A stretch of 64,000 nt of DNA from the NCBI GenBank assembly GCA_014529385.2, contig CM043942.1:21248991-21312990 (forward strand). The letters run 5' to 3'. The translations under genes and the position numbers were made by a program. The notes below the pieces were generated by a model, which was not told where the DNA came from, did no database searches, and was given only the letters and a program-made list of their open reading frames with translations. Positions within the stretch are counted from its first letter, which is position 1. Each line of letters starts with the position of its first letter. This document shows, piece by piece, positions 36,070 through 46,993 of this stretch. This DNA comes from Adiantum capillus-veneris (lineage: Eukaryota; Streptophyta; Polypodiopsida; Polypodiales; Pteridaceae).

Positions 36070-38102
36070 TCAATTTTCACTTTTTACTACAAACCTGTCG
36101 CACACTATTAGAGCCCACTGCCACTCCAAGTGCTCCAAGTGTGAGGCGAGACCCTAACTTCAGAGTTCTGTGGCACTTTGAGGCCCTCCAAGCACTTGGT
36201 GGGATAGGGCTCTTATAGCGGAGTCTCACCCTATGTGAGCATGGAGAGAGGATGCAAGGAGGTCACACCGAAGAGGGTGGAAGAATCGTGCTTTTCAACT
36301 CGATGGGCATTTTGGAGAAACCAAGAGAAACAAGCTTTTGCGAGAATAATAGCGTAATACCTTGTGGGAGTATTAGCAGAATTGTAGTAGGCTCTTTACA
36401 AATGAGGAGAAAATTGAGCTTTCACGATGCGCGGAATTCTCCTACACCATCTCGATATGATGTTGAACTTACCATGGGGGCATTCATGACACCTCATCAA
36501 TCAATTGCTGAACTTCCTTCCTTCTATCTACTGACATTGGATCGCACCATGTGTCAGTAGGGCTAGTGTTTACTAAATAAATGCATATCCATGTTTTTCT
36601 CCACAAATGTAGAAGACTTTTACAAACCCCACTAGCATTTTGAAAAAGGAGGGGAATAAGCTATCTTTTACGTAGTGAAAAGCTCTCCTTAAACGTAGGT
36701 TTGCCATCTCCAATCAAATATGTCTCTGATCTCCTCAAAAATAGAAACTCCAACCCTTTTCATCTACTACTCTAGGTGCGACCCTGTGCAATGCTTCACC
36801 TCGCTCGCCCCCACTAACCCATGGTGCAACCTAGCTCTAGATATTGGAAGACCTTCATCTTAATTGTCTCCCCACTTTCCCTATTTTAGAGCATCAATTT
36901 GATTTCTTAGCATTATTGTTCGTGCATCGTTGGAATGTTCTCTCGTCTACTCTCTGCTTTGGTCTTCTTTGTAGAGTTGTTTATTCATTCACACTAGTGA
37001 TTCTTGGGGCCAACCTAAGCCTTATCCCCTCCTACTCTTGCTCATATTATTTATATATATATATATATATTTTTGGGTGGCTGGATGCAGATGGAGAGAG
37101 ATATGTAAACAGCAAGGATGAAAGGACAGCTTTTAAAATTGTAAAGAGCTTGACAACCTTAAAATTCGATGCTTGTTTAGAGATTACACTCTCCCTCACT
37201 CCTACTCCATGCTTGTTTAGAGGAAATCTTCTTGAGATTGCGTGTCCAATGTTCACACGGGAAGAAACTCGTTTGTCTTTTTGTTAGCGTTCTAAACAAG
37301 CCTTAATGAAGTAGTGAGTTAGCCATACTTTTGATGTGAAATATTGCAAATTGAATTATCTTTGATAGTTTATTTTGGTGAATGCCCCTTTCGTTTCATT
37401 TAAGAGCCTCACATGGCATGGGTTGATGGATCCATTTCATTAAATTGATTTAGGAGGCCAAGTGACCCTTCGTCTTGTTTAATAACTGCACCTTTAAAGG
37501 GACCTTCAATATGCACAAACCACACAATTGACAAGTGTACTCGAGAGTCGAGCCTTGGACACTTGGGAACAAAAACATGGTTTAGTCTAATACTAGCGCT
37601 GTAGGCCCGCCAGCTAGCCTTTCTTGCTTTTTTTTAAAACCAAAATGTGCCACATTGGTGGCAATTTTGTAGCTCTATACCGGCTTGGGCTAATAGATGG
37701 TTGAAGGTCACAAATTCAAAGCCATGCATGTAAGCATAGCAGAGAGATGCAAGGCACTAACAAAATAGAGGCAATAAAATAGGGCACGATAGAAGGCGTT
37801 CATTGACTATCTCTCTTGTCAACAAAAATAGGAAGTTTTTTGGGCACAAATGGGAAGCTATGGGAACGTGACTACTGTTAGCAACTCTCATGACCACTAA
37901 TGAACCAAGTAATAATGACTCATAGCCTTTCCCAGCAATTGGAGCACCCCATGAACCTACTCAACATAAAAGCAGCCCTGTTGGATAACCCTAGGCATGG
38001 GTACCAGTGACATAAGCACCCAATGAGTCTATAAATTTAGCCTCGTAATCACTCATTTCAAGCCTAATAGTCAAGACTCGCCTTTCAAGTCTACATTGTG
38101 GT
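36068..38102. other. spacer, nothing recognised
   Basis: Short open frames at 36252-36560 and 36844-37287 show no domain or codon signal that supports a gene. An AT run lies at about 37049-37069. Confidence 0.45.
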
Positions 38103-38103
38103 A

Positions 38104-38187
<84 letters not shown>
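38103..38187. repeat. compound (CT)n(CA)n microsatellite
   Basis: About 53 bases of CT pass directly into about 32 bases of CA. Confidence 0.95.
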
Positions 38188-38190
<3 letters not shown>

Positions 38191-38757
38191 CCATCAAAGA
38201 ATGCTTCACTAATCTATGTGCCCTAACCTCTATGGCTTGTATTAGCGGTAATAAGTGATTAGCATCTCTTAATGCTCTCTTGATCCTCTTAATTACACAC
38301 TCTATCAAGTGTTAGTAGCAATAAGCTACACAATCATATTGCAAATCTTATGGAGTTTGGGCACGTTCATTGCGAGCCACTACCCTCATCTATGAGAGGA
38401 GCACACAATTAGGAGCAATTAGTGTGCGTATAGTTTATTGCATCTGCATCTAAGATTTAAGTTTTTCATAGCATTTACATGGGAAGCTACTCTTGGATTT
38501 GGGTGTTGCATGAAGAATTTTGAGAGGTTCAAAGTCGTCACTTTTGTCTCAAGCATTCATAGATAACTGTGCGATCAATTGTTGCTAAAATCTCATAGTT
38601 TTTTAGCTCTCAATTCTTTGCAGAAGGATGGAGGATAAATCCCAAACTTAGTGTATGAGCACACACTAATAATACGTGTGTGTGGAGAATTATGTTTTGA
38701 ATACGCATGTGAGCCGTGTGAAGAATCTCCTAATAATAGGATTTGACCAAAGGAAGA

Positions 38758-39260
38758 CCACACACAAGGGCCCTGACCCAAATCCGGGCATGAACACTCA
38801 CCCAAATCCGGGCATGAACTCCAAGCAGTGGCGACAAGTTGCATTTGATAGTATTTTGGGTCTACGAACGGATCCCAATTGTCTGTCACCCTTCAAATAG
38901 CTTCGTTCAGTGGCTCTCTGTCCACACAGCAAACAACTGATTGACTGGTGTTGCTATTGGATTTTGGATGACTGGCGAAACTCAACCATGTGCTCAACTG
39001 ATTTTAAATCACATTTCAGATGTGTTCCAAAGGGGCACCCTCTCCCATGGCCACCCCCAAAAAAGTAAGTATAGCACATGAGTTCGACTTTTTATTCGAA
39101 AAAATTTCTAAAAATTTATAGAGGAGGGTTTTTATTGCATTTTGAAAAAAATTATAAGCTTCTTAGGAAAAGAGGGATTTTTTATTACCTTGAACTATGT
39201 AAGTATAGGGAATTTTTTAATACCCTTTGAATGCACGTGATCATTAGGAAGTGAATGAGG
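38758..39260. repeat. 640-bp tandem unit, first (partial) copy
   Basis: Begins mid-unit at CACACAAGGGCCCTGACCC and runs to GAAGTGAATGAGG, where copia C is inserted. A 24-base internal duplication of ACTCACCCAAATCCGGGCAT is specific to this copy. Confidence 0.85.
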
Positions 39261-39344
39261 TGTTAGGAAATAAGACGTAGCTAAATAGATAATTGAGTAG
39301 ATTACTTAATGGAGAGAGACAGATTTATATACACGAGATTATAG

Positions 39345-39397
<53 letters not shown>

Positions 39398-40067
39398 TAC
39401 ACACGATATACGTGGTTCACCCAATGTGGGCTACGTCCACGGGAAAGCAGCCACTCAATGGCTTTAGTACTTCAAAACAAGAAGTAGTTTACAAAGGGAT
39501 TATATCCTTAATGGAGCTCCCGCCTTGCTTCACTCTCACCACCTCACACTCACCTTGTTGCATCAACTTCACACTATGAAATGTGTGTAGAAATGGCCTC
39601 CTTTTATAGGCCAAAAGGGCTGCCCTCTCTTATGAGAGACAGCCATGTGTAGCCGCCCTTGTGCGAATAAGTCCAAATCGGACCCTCCAATCCACCCATG
39701 TGTGGCCGTCCTTGAGAAGACAAGTCCACTTTTGAATTCGGCCACCGGCCATTGACTTCCGACCACCGCCCATCGGCCATTCACTACCGGCCACTGGCCA
39801 ACCGACCAGTTGTTTTCCAACCACTTTCCGGTCGCCGTCCGGCCATAATATTCCGGCAAAAAAGAATATTCCGGCAAAAGAAAAAGTCTCGGGGGCCTCC
39901 ACCCCCGAGGCCTTTAAAGGTGCCCCTAATTCTTGTCCGTGAAAATTTTGGTTTCCGGTGAGTGATTTTCCTTCACGCACGATGGCTTCTCCTCATAATG
40001 GGGGCCTTACAAATAGACGCTTTTACCACAGAAAATTACAAGGGTAAATCAGGCTCCATACTTAACA
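39261..40067 (-). repeat. 3' LTR of copia C
   Basis: 807 bp, ends TGTTAGGAAA and CTTAACA on the plus strand. It contains a (GA)n tract (39351-39390) much longer than in the other LTR, and fewer CCGGCCATTGACTTCCGA-type repeats near 39735-39800. Confidence 0.95.
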
Positions 40068-40078
40068 ATCTCCCACTT
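40068..40078 (-). other. polypurine tract of copia C
   Basis: AAGTGGGAGAT on the minus strand, adjoining the 3' LTR. Confidence 0.85.
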
Positions 40079-40127
40079 GGAGACTGATCTCCAAACCAAA
40101 CGTGTGACTGCTTTCCATTCTGGCTTT

Positions 40128-42266
40128 TTATCCTTGAATGCCGATTGAAGATGAGCAAAAGCTCAACTTCTCCTTGTTGACCACCTTTGTAAACATGTCT
40201 GTAGGATTTTCACTTGTATGCACCTTTCCTAGCTTTAGTTGTCCCTCTTCCAAAAGAGTGCGTATGAATTGATATCTCACCTCAATGTGCTTTGTCCTTG
40301 AGTGAAAGGCTGAGTTCTTTGCAAGATGGATAGCGCTTTGGCTATCACTGTACAAGACACAATTGTCTTGTTTGAATCCAAGCTCTTCTAAGAATCTGTG
40401 AAGCCACAAAATTTCTTTTCTTGCCTCCGTCATTGCTACATACTCTGCTTCCGTGGTAGAAAGTGAAACCACTTTCTGCAGCTTTGAAGCCCAGCTTACT
40501 GTTGTGCCTCCAACCATGAACACATAGCCAGTAGTGCTCCTTCGAGTATCTTTGTCACCTGCCATATCTGCATCAGCATACCCTTCTAGAAAAATATCAG
40601 TTCCTCCAAAATACAAAGCATTTGTTGTTGTCCCTTTTAGATACCTAAGTATCCACTTCACAGCTTGCCAATGCTCTTTACCTGGGTTGTCCATGAACCT
40701 ACTCACAACTCCCACTGCATGTGCAATGTCTGGCCTTGTCCAGACCATAGCATACATTAGAGAACCTACCGCTGCAGCATATGGAACTTTAGACATATAG
40801 GCTATCTCCTCTCGTGTCTTTGGACACATATCCTTCTTTAGTTTAAAATGACCAGCCAAAGGTGTAGAAACTGGTTTTGCATTTTGCATTGCAAACCTTT
40901 TTAGTACCTTCTTGATGTAATCTTCTTGAGATAGCGTTATTGTCTTCTTCGTCCTGTCCCTTGATATTTTCATACCAAGTATCCTCTTTGCACCACCTAA
41001 ATCTTTCATTGAAAAAGATTTGGACAGCTCCTCTTTTAGGTCTTTGATGTCCTCCATGTTAGCACTTGCAATCAACATGTCATCAACATACAACATTAGG
41101 ATGATGAATTTCCCATCTCCCAAATTCTCCGTGTAGACGCAGTGATCCGAGTTGCATCTTGTGAATCCATGATCCAACATCCATCGATCAAAATTCAAGT
41201 ACCATTGTCTTGATGCTTGCTTTAAACCATACAAGCTCTTCTTTAATCTGCAAACCATTTTCTCCTTACCTTTTACTTCATACCCCTTTGGTTGAAGCAT
41301 GTGGATTTCCTCCTCTAAGTCACCGTGAGGGAATGCCGTATTTACATCCATTTGCTCGAGATTTAGATCATGAGTAGCCACAAGGCTTAAGACAAGCCTA
41401 ATTGAGTTCATTTTTACAACAGGAGAAAATATTTCATTGAAGTCAATACCTTTCTTTTGAGAAAAACCTTTTACCACAAGCCTAGACTTGTACCTTTTCT
41501 TCCCACCTTCTTCTTCCTTTAGCTTGTACACCCATTTGTTTTGAAGTGCCCGCTTACCTTTAGGCAACTCAACCAACTCCCATGTTTGGTTGCGATGTAG
41601 TGAGTCCATCTCCACTTGCATGCTCTTCGTCCATTCTTCTTTGGATTCATGTTGCATAGCTTCTTCATATGATTCCGACTCTCCAGAATCTGAGATCAAG
41701 AGATGGTTGAAGGAAGGAACAAACCTTTTTGGAGGTCTACTTGCTCTTGTAGATCTTCGGGGAATAGGTTGAGGCTCCTCATTTGGTTGACGTTGTTGCA
41801 CATTGTCACCGTTTGCAGTCCTTGAGTCTTCACCGTCCTCAAGCTCCATGTACTCATCACCTGTTTCTTTTGTTTTTTTTCTTTCCAAGTAATCTTTGTA
41901 CATATTTTGTTCGTTAAAAATTACATCCCTACTCCTTAAGATTTTACCATCTTCAGGATTCCATAGGCGATACCCAAAGTCTCCTTCTCCATAGCCAATG
42001 AAGAAACACTTTTTGGACTTTGCATCTAACTTTGATCTTAGGCTTCTATCTATGTGCATGAAAGCCTCACACCCAAACACTTTGAGAAATGCATAATTCA
42101 CCGGTTTACCTATCCATGCCTCTTCTGGAACTCCCCCATCCAATGCCGTTGAGAGTGACCGATTGATTAAGTACACAGACGTACTTACAGCTTCCGCCCA
42201 AATCTCAAGCGGTAGGCCTGCATGTAGCCGCATGCTTCGTGCTCGTTCCATGATTTTCCTGTTCAT
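40128..42266 (-). CDS. copia C integrase C-terminus, reverse transcriptase and RNase H
   Basis: This 712-residue frame begins MNRKIMERARSM inside the integrase and is displaced by one frame from the upstream gag-protease-integrase ORF, so the polyprotein is broken near 42297. It shows the integrase C-terminal region (YLINRSLSTAL, VFGCEAFMHI), a variable linker, reverse transcriptase with LYGLKQASRQWY and the active site LYVDDMLIAS, and RNase H with GYADADMAGD, STTEAEYVAM and YSDSQSAIHLAK. The end (HIEVRYQFIRTLLEEGQ, PTDMFTK) is typical of copia. Apart from the frameshift it is open to its stop. Confidence 0.93.
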   Translation of the reverse strand: MNRKIMERARSMRLHAGLPLEIWAEAVSTSVYLINRSLSTALDGGVPEEAWIGKPVNYAFLKVFGCEAFMHIDRSLRSKLDAKSKKCFFIGYGEGDFGYRLWNPEDGKILRSRDVIFNEQNMYKDYLERKKTKETGDEYMELEDGEDSRTANGDNVQQRQPNEEPQPIPRRSTRASRPPKRFVPSFNHLLISDSGESESYEEAMQHESKEEWTKSMQVEMDSLHRNQTWELVELPKGKRALQNKWVYKLKEEEGGKKRYKSRLVVKGFSQKKGIDFNEIFSPVVKMNSIRLVLSLVATHDLNLEQMDVNTAFPHGDLEEEIHMLQPKGYEVKGKEKMVCRLKKSLYGLKQASRQWYLNFDRWMLDHGFTRCNSDHCVYTENLGDGKFIILMLYVDDMLIASANMEDIKDLKEELSKSFSMKDLGGAKRILGMKISRDRTKKTITLSQEDYIKKVLKRFAMQNAKPVSTPLAGHFKLKKDMCPKTREEIAYMSKVPYAAAVGSLMYAMVWTRPDIAHAVGVVSRFMDNPGKEHWQAVKWILRYLKGTTTNALYFGGTDIFLEGYADADMAGDKDTRRSTTGYVFMVGGTTVSWASKLQKVVSLSTTEAEYVAMTEARKEILWLHRFLEELGFKQDNCVLYSDSQSAIHLAKNSAFHSRTKHIEVRYQFIRTLLEEGQLKLGKVHTSENPTDMFTKVVNKEKLSFCSSSIGIQG

Positions 42267-44017
42267 CCTTTCCGAAATCCCATTTTGTTGAGGTGTCCTG
42301 GGGTTGTCCTTTGCCTCCGAATGCCATTGCTAGCACAAAAGCTTTCAAAAGCTTGGCTGCAATATTTGCCTCCATTGTCGGATCTGAGGTATTTAACCTT
42401 GGTACCTGTTTCATTCTCCACAAAGGCTTTCCACCTTTGAAATATGGAAAATAAATTGGATTTATTCTTCATGACATAAACCCATGTTTTTCTAGTCGCA
42501 TCGTCTATGAATGTTACATAGTACAATGAGCCACCAAGTGATGGTGTACTTGCAGGACCCCAAACATCAGAATGAACCAACTCAAGTTTTTTATTTTTTC
42601 TTTCATTTCCTGATTTTTGAAATTTTACCCTCTTTTGTTTACCATAAACACAATCTTCACAGAACTCTAAGTCCACTTCTTTCAAACCTGGTAGAAGCTT
42701 CTTTGTTTGAAGGATTTGCATTCCTTTGGCACTCATATGCCCAAGTCGGTAGTGCCACACCGCACTGTCAACTTCTGTAGTTGCTGCACAAGCTGAAGGT
42801 TGCGTGCTAACAGTACACAAGTAAAGTGTACCGACTTTTTCACCCTTGACAACCACCAAAGATCCCTTTGAGATCTTCCACCGTTTGTTTCCGAATGCAA
42901 TGTTGTGACCTTCATCGTCCAATTGTCCTGTAGAGATCAAATTTTTACGAAGAGAAGGAACATGCCTAACATCTTTAAGCTTCCATTCATTTCCGTTAGT
43001 AGTTTTGACAGAAACTGTACCTTTGCCGACAATCTCACAAGCTTCATCATCTCCCAAGTATACATACCCTAAATTACCTTTGGTGTAGTCTTGGAAATGC
43101 TGCTTGTGTGGTGTCGCATGGAATGAAGCCTCGGAATCTACTATCCAGGAATTAGACACATTGTCTAATGAGAGAATTAGAGCATCTTGCTCTACTTTAC
43201 CTGCCACATTGGCCTCCGATGTTGGCTTGTTGTCTTGAGACTCTGTCTCCTTCTTCTTCTTGGACCAGCAATCCTTCTTGATGTGGCCCTTCTTGCCACA
43301 GTTCCAACATTCAAGAACTGACTTTGTGCGTGACTTGCTCCGCCTTGAGCGATCACGACCCTTTTGGTTTTTGAACCTCTCCTTAAGCCTTCCTCTTGTT
43401 TCCACTGATAGTGCAGCACTTGATGATTCTCCTGTGCTTCTCCTTCGCATTTCCTCGCTTAGGAGAACACCCACAACATCATCAAACTTAAGAGTATTTG
43501 TGCCAGAGATAGAATTACTTACAGCCATCACAAAGCTGTCCCAACTATCCGGTAGAGATGATAGTATAAGGAGAGCTCGCACTTCGTCATCGAAATTGAT
43601 TTTCACTGATCGAAGTTGACTTATGTTTGTGTTAAAGTCATTTAGGTGTTCTGCAACTGAACCATTCTCTGCCATCTTTAGATTGAACAAGCGCTTCATA
43701 AGAAATACCTGATTGGATGCCGATGGTTTCTCATAGAAGTCGTCAAGTGACTTCATCAAGTCCTCCGTGGTCTTTATCTCCGCAACATTGAAGGCCACCG
43801 TTGACGCCAAGCTTAACCGGATTTTTCCTAGTGCCTTTCGATCAAGGACAATCCATGCTTCATCTGCCATTGTTGCGGGCTTCTTCGCAAGACTGCCTAG
43901 TGGCAAATAGAGGTCCTTTTGGTAGAGATAGTCTTCAATCTGCATCTTCCAATGTTGGTAGTTTTTGCCGTTGAACTTCTCAATCTTGAGCTTCCCTTCC
44001 TCCGCCATAACTCCCAC
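42263..44017 (-). CDS. copia C Gag, protease and integrase N-terminal part
   Basis: A 584-residue frame starting MGVMAEEGKLKIEKFNG. It holds a copia Gag (about 1-220), the CCHC knuckle CWNCGKKGHIKKDC (about 236-249), a protease whose motif reads WIVDSEASFHAT with Glu where the family has Gly after Asp-Ser, the integrase zinc region (YRLGHMSAKG...CEDCVYGK), and the core with VHSDVWGP and RSDNGGKY. It ends GFRKG because of a single-base frame displacement near 42297. The Gly to Glu change in the protease would be expected to abolish activity. Confidence 0.93.
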   Translation of the reverse strand: MGVMAEEGKLKIEKFNGKNYQHWKMQIEDYLYQKDLYLPLGSLAKKPATMADEAWIVLDRKALGKIRLSLASTVAFNVAEIKTTEDLMKSLDDFYEKPSASNQVFLMKRLFNLKMAENGSVAEHLNDFNTNISQLRSVKINFDDEVRALLILSSLPDSWDSFVMAVSNSISGTNTLKFDDVVGVLLSEEMRRRSTGESSSAALSVETRGRLKERFKNQKGRDRSRRSKSRTKSVLECWNCGKKGHIKKDCWSKKKKETESQDNKPTSEANVAGKVEQDALILSLDNVSNSWIVDSEASFHATPHKQHFQDYTKGNLGYVYLGDDEACEIVGKGTVSVKTTNGNEWKLKDVRHVPSLRKNLISTGQLDDEGHNIAFGNKRWKISKGSLVVVKGEKVGTLYLCTVSTQPSACAATTEVDSAVWHYRLGHMSAKGMQILQTKKLLPGLKEVDLEFCEDCVYGKQKRVKFQKSGNERKNKKLELVHSDVWGPASTPSLGGSLYYVTFIDDATRKTWVYVMKNKSNLFSIFQRWKAFVENETGTKVKYLRSDNGGKYCSQAFESFCASNGIRRQRTTPGHLNKMGFRKG

Positions 44018-44067
44018 TCAATTCAAGGAATCCTTTCCTTGAGATAATTTAGCTACGAGCAAACCTT

Positions 44068-44079
44068 GCTCTGATACCA
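44068..44079 (-). other. primer binding site of copia C (initiator Met tRNA)
   Basis: TGGTATCAGAGC on the minus strand, two bases from the end of the 5' LTR. Confidence 0.95.
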
Positions 44080-44081
44080 GT

Positions 44082-44909
44082 TGTTAGGAAATAAGACGTA
44101 GCTAAATAGATAATTGAGTAGATTACTTAATGGAGAGAGACAGATTTATATACACGAGATTATAGAGTAAAGAGAGAGAGAGAGAAAGAGTACACACGAT
44201 ATACGTGGTTCACCCAATGTGGGCTACGTGCACGGGAAAGCAACCACTCAATGGCTTTAGTACTTCAAAACAAGAAGTAGTTTACAAAGGGATTATACCC
44301 TTAATGGAGCTCCCGCCTTGCTTCACTCTCACCACCTCACACTCACCTTGTTGCATCAACTTCACACTATGAAATGTGTGTAGAAATGGCCTCCTTTTAT
44401 AGGCCAAAAGGGCTGCCCTCTCTTATGAGAGACATCCATGTGTAGCCGCCCTTGTGCGAATAAGTCCAAATCGGACCCTCCAATCCGCCCATGTGTGGCC
44501 GCCCTTGAGAAGACAAGTCTACTTTTGAATTCGGCCACCGGCCATTGAATTCGACCACCGGCCATTGACTTCCGACCACTGGCCATCGGCCATTGACTTC
44601 CGACCACCGACCATCGGCCATTGACTACCGGCCACCGGCCAACCGATCGGTTGTTTTCCGACCACTTTCCGGCCGCCGTCCGGCCATAATATTCCGGCGA
44701 AAAAGAATATTCCGACGAAAGAAAAAGTCTGGGGGGGCCTCCGCCCCCGAGGCCTTTAAAGTTGCCCCTAATTCTTGTCCGTGAAAATTTTGGTTTCCGG
44801 TGAGTGATTTTCCTTCACGCACGATGGCTTCTCCTCATAATGGGGGCCTTACAAATAGACGCTTTTACCACAGAAAATTACAAGGGTAAATCAGGCTCCA
44901 TACTTAACA
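44082..44909 (-). repeat. 5' LTR of copia C
   Basis: 828 bp. A TATA box, TATAAAAGG on the minus strand, is at 44393-44401. A minisatellite of about 20-21 bases (CCACCGGCCATTGACTTCCGA and variants) spans about 44530-44650 and has more copies than in the 3' LTR. Confidence 0.95.
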
Positions 44910-46993
44910 TGAGGTATAGGAGGGCCTCTTTATTTGGGAGTTTAAGGGATTTCTTAAAGCTTAATTAAGCCAAGCTTGACCAAGCCTAAAGAAAGGGATT
45001 TAAAAAAATATAATTTCCATATTTTGTATTTGAAAATAGTTTGTTTAGTAACCCAATTCTCCACACACAAGGGCCCTCACCCAAATCTGAGCGTAAACTC
45101 CAAGCAGTGGCGGCAAGCTGCATTTGATAGTATTTTGAGTTTACGAACGGATCCCAATTGTCTGTCACCCTTCAAATAGCTTCGTTCAGTGGCTCTGTGT
45201 CCACACAGCAAACAACTGATTGACTGGTGTTGCTACTGGATTTCGGATGACTGGCGAAGCACATGAGTTCGACTTTTTATTGGAAAAAAATTCTAAAATT
45301 TTTTAGAAGAGGGTTTTTATTGCATTTTGGAAAAAAAATTCTAAGCTTCTTAAGAAAAGAGGGATTTTTTATTACCTTGAACCATGTAAGTATAGGGAAT
45401 TTTTTAATACCCCTTGAACGCACTTGATTGTTAGGAAGTGAATGAGGTATATGAGGGTCTCTTTATTTGGTAGTTTAAGGGATTAAAGCTTAATTAAGAC
45501 AAGTTTGACCAAGCCTAAAGAGATGGCAAAAAGGCCTATGCTGGGATTTAAAAAAATGCAATTTCCATATTTTGTATTTGAAAATAGTCTGTTTAGTAAC
45601 CCAATTCTTCACACATAAGGGCCCTCACCCAAATCCGGGCGTGAACTCCAAGCAGTGGTGGCAAGCTGCATTTGATAGTATTTTGGATCTACGAATGGAT
45701 CCCAATTGTCTGTCACCCTTCAAATAGCTTCGTTCAGTGGCTCTGTGTCCACACAACAAACAACTGATTGACTGGTGTTGCTACATGATTTCGGATGACT
45801 GGCAAAACTCACCCATGTGCTCAACTGATTTTAAATCACATTTAATATCTTTTCCAAAGGGGCACCCTCTCGCATGGCCACCCATAAAAAAGTAAGTATA
45901 GCACATGAGTTCGACTTTTTATTGGAAAAAATTTCAAAAAAAATTTAGAAGACAGTTTTTATTGCATTTTGGAAAAAAATTATAAGCTTCTTAAGAAAAG
46001 AGGGATTTTTTATTACCTTGAACCATGTAACTATAGGGAATTATTTAATACCCTTTGAACGCACGTGACCATTAGGAAGTGAATGAGTATATGAGGGCCT
46101 CTTTATTTGGTAGTTTAAGGGATTGCTTAAAGCTTAATTAAGCCAAGTTTGACCAGGCCTAAAGAGAGGGCAAAAAGGCCTATGCTGCAGGGATTTTAAA
46201 AAATGCAAATTCGACTTTTTATTGGATAGAAGAGGGTTTTTATTGCATTTTGGAAAAAAATTATAAGCTTCTTACGAAAAGAGGGATTTTTTATTACCTT
46301 GAACCATGTAAATATAGGGAATTTTCTAATACCCTTTGAATGCACACGATCATTAGGAAGTGAATGAGGTATATGAGGGCCTCTTTATTTGGTAGTTTAA
46401 GAGATTGCTTAGAGCTTAATTAAGTCAAGTTTGACCACGCCTAAAGAGAGTGCAAAAAGGCCTATACTGGGATTTTAAAAAAATGCAATTCCCATATTTT
46501 GTATTTGAAAATAGTCTGTTTAGTAAACCAATTCTCCACACACAAAGGCCCTCTCCCAAATCCGGGCGTGAACTCCAAGCAATGGCGGTAAGCTGCATTT
46601 GATAGTATTTTGGGTCTACGAACGGATCCCAATTGTCTGTCACCCTTCAAATAGCTCCGTTCAGTGGCTCTTTGTCCACACAACAAACAAGTGATTGACT
46701 GGTGTTGCTACTAGATTTCGGATGACTGGCGAAACTCACCCATGTCCTCAACTGATTTTAAATCACATTTCAGATATGTTCCAAAGGGGCACCCTCTCGC
46801 ATGGCCACCCCCAAAAAAGTAAGTATAGCACATAAGTTCAACTTTTTATTTGAAAAAATTTCTAAAAAATTTTAGAAGAGGGTTTTTATTGAATTTTGAA
46901 AAAAAATTCTAAGCTTCTCAAGAAAAGAGAGATTTGTTATTATCTTGAACCATGTAAGTATAGGGAATTTTTTAATACCCTTTGAACGCACGT
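44910..46993. repeat. 640-bp tandem array, copies 2 to 5
   Basis: GTGAATGAG(G) marks unit starts at 45438, 46079 and 46360; copy 2 starts in the 10 bases left of copia C and resumes at 44915. Copy 3 is 641 bp. Copies 2 (about 533 bp) and 4 (281 bp) carry internal deletions. Copy 5 is cut at 46993 by G1 and resumes at 62215, about 646 bp when joined. Landmarks shared between units are GGGCCTCTTTATTTGG, AAGGGCCCTCACCC, ACGGATCCCAATTGTCTGTC and ACTGATTGACTGGTGTTGCT. Confidence 0.92.

Larger units (their letters stand above)
39261..44909 (-). mobile_element. Ty1/copia element, copia C
   Basis: 5649-bp element on the minus strand with LTRs of 828 bp (5', 44082-44909) and 807 bp (3', 39261-40067), a tRNA-iMet primer site and a polypurine tract. 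The target duplication TGAGG is at 39256-39260 and 44910-44914. The target is the 640-bp tandem array. Several LTR substitutions, a frameshift and an altered protease motif show that it is older than copia A and B and probably inactive. Motifs resemble the Tork/Tnt1 type, which is an inference. Confidence 0.96.

Noticed and set aside
36844-37287. 147-residue plus-strand ORF
   Set aside because: It includes an AT microsatellite (YIYIYIY), has no domain, and lacks a supported start or neighbouring exon signals.
46425-46643. Minus-strand ORF beginning MTDNWDPFVDPKYYQ, repeated at 38593-38889 and 44986-45168
   Set aside because: It recurs only because the 640-bp unit is repeated. The frames differ in length and end at different points, so there is no evidence of coding.
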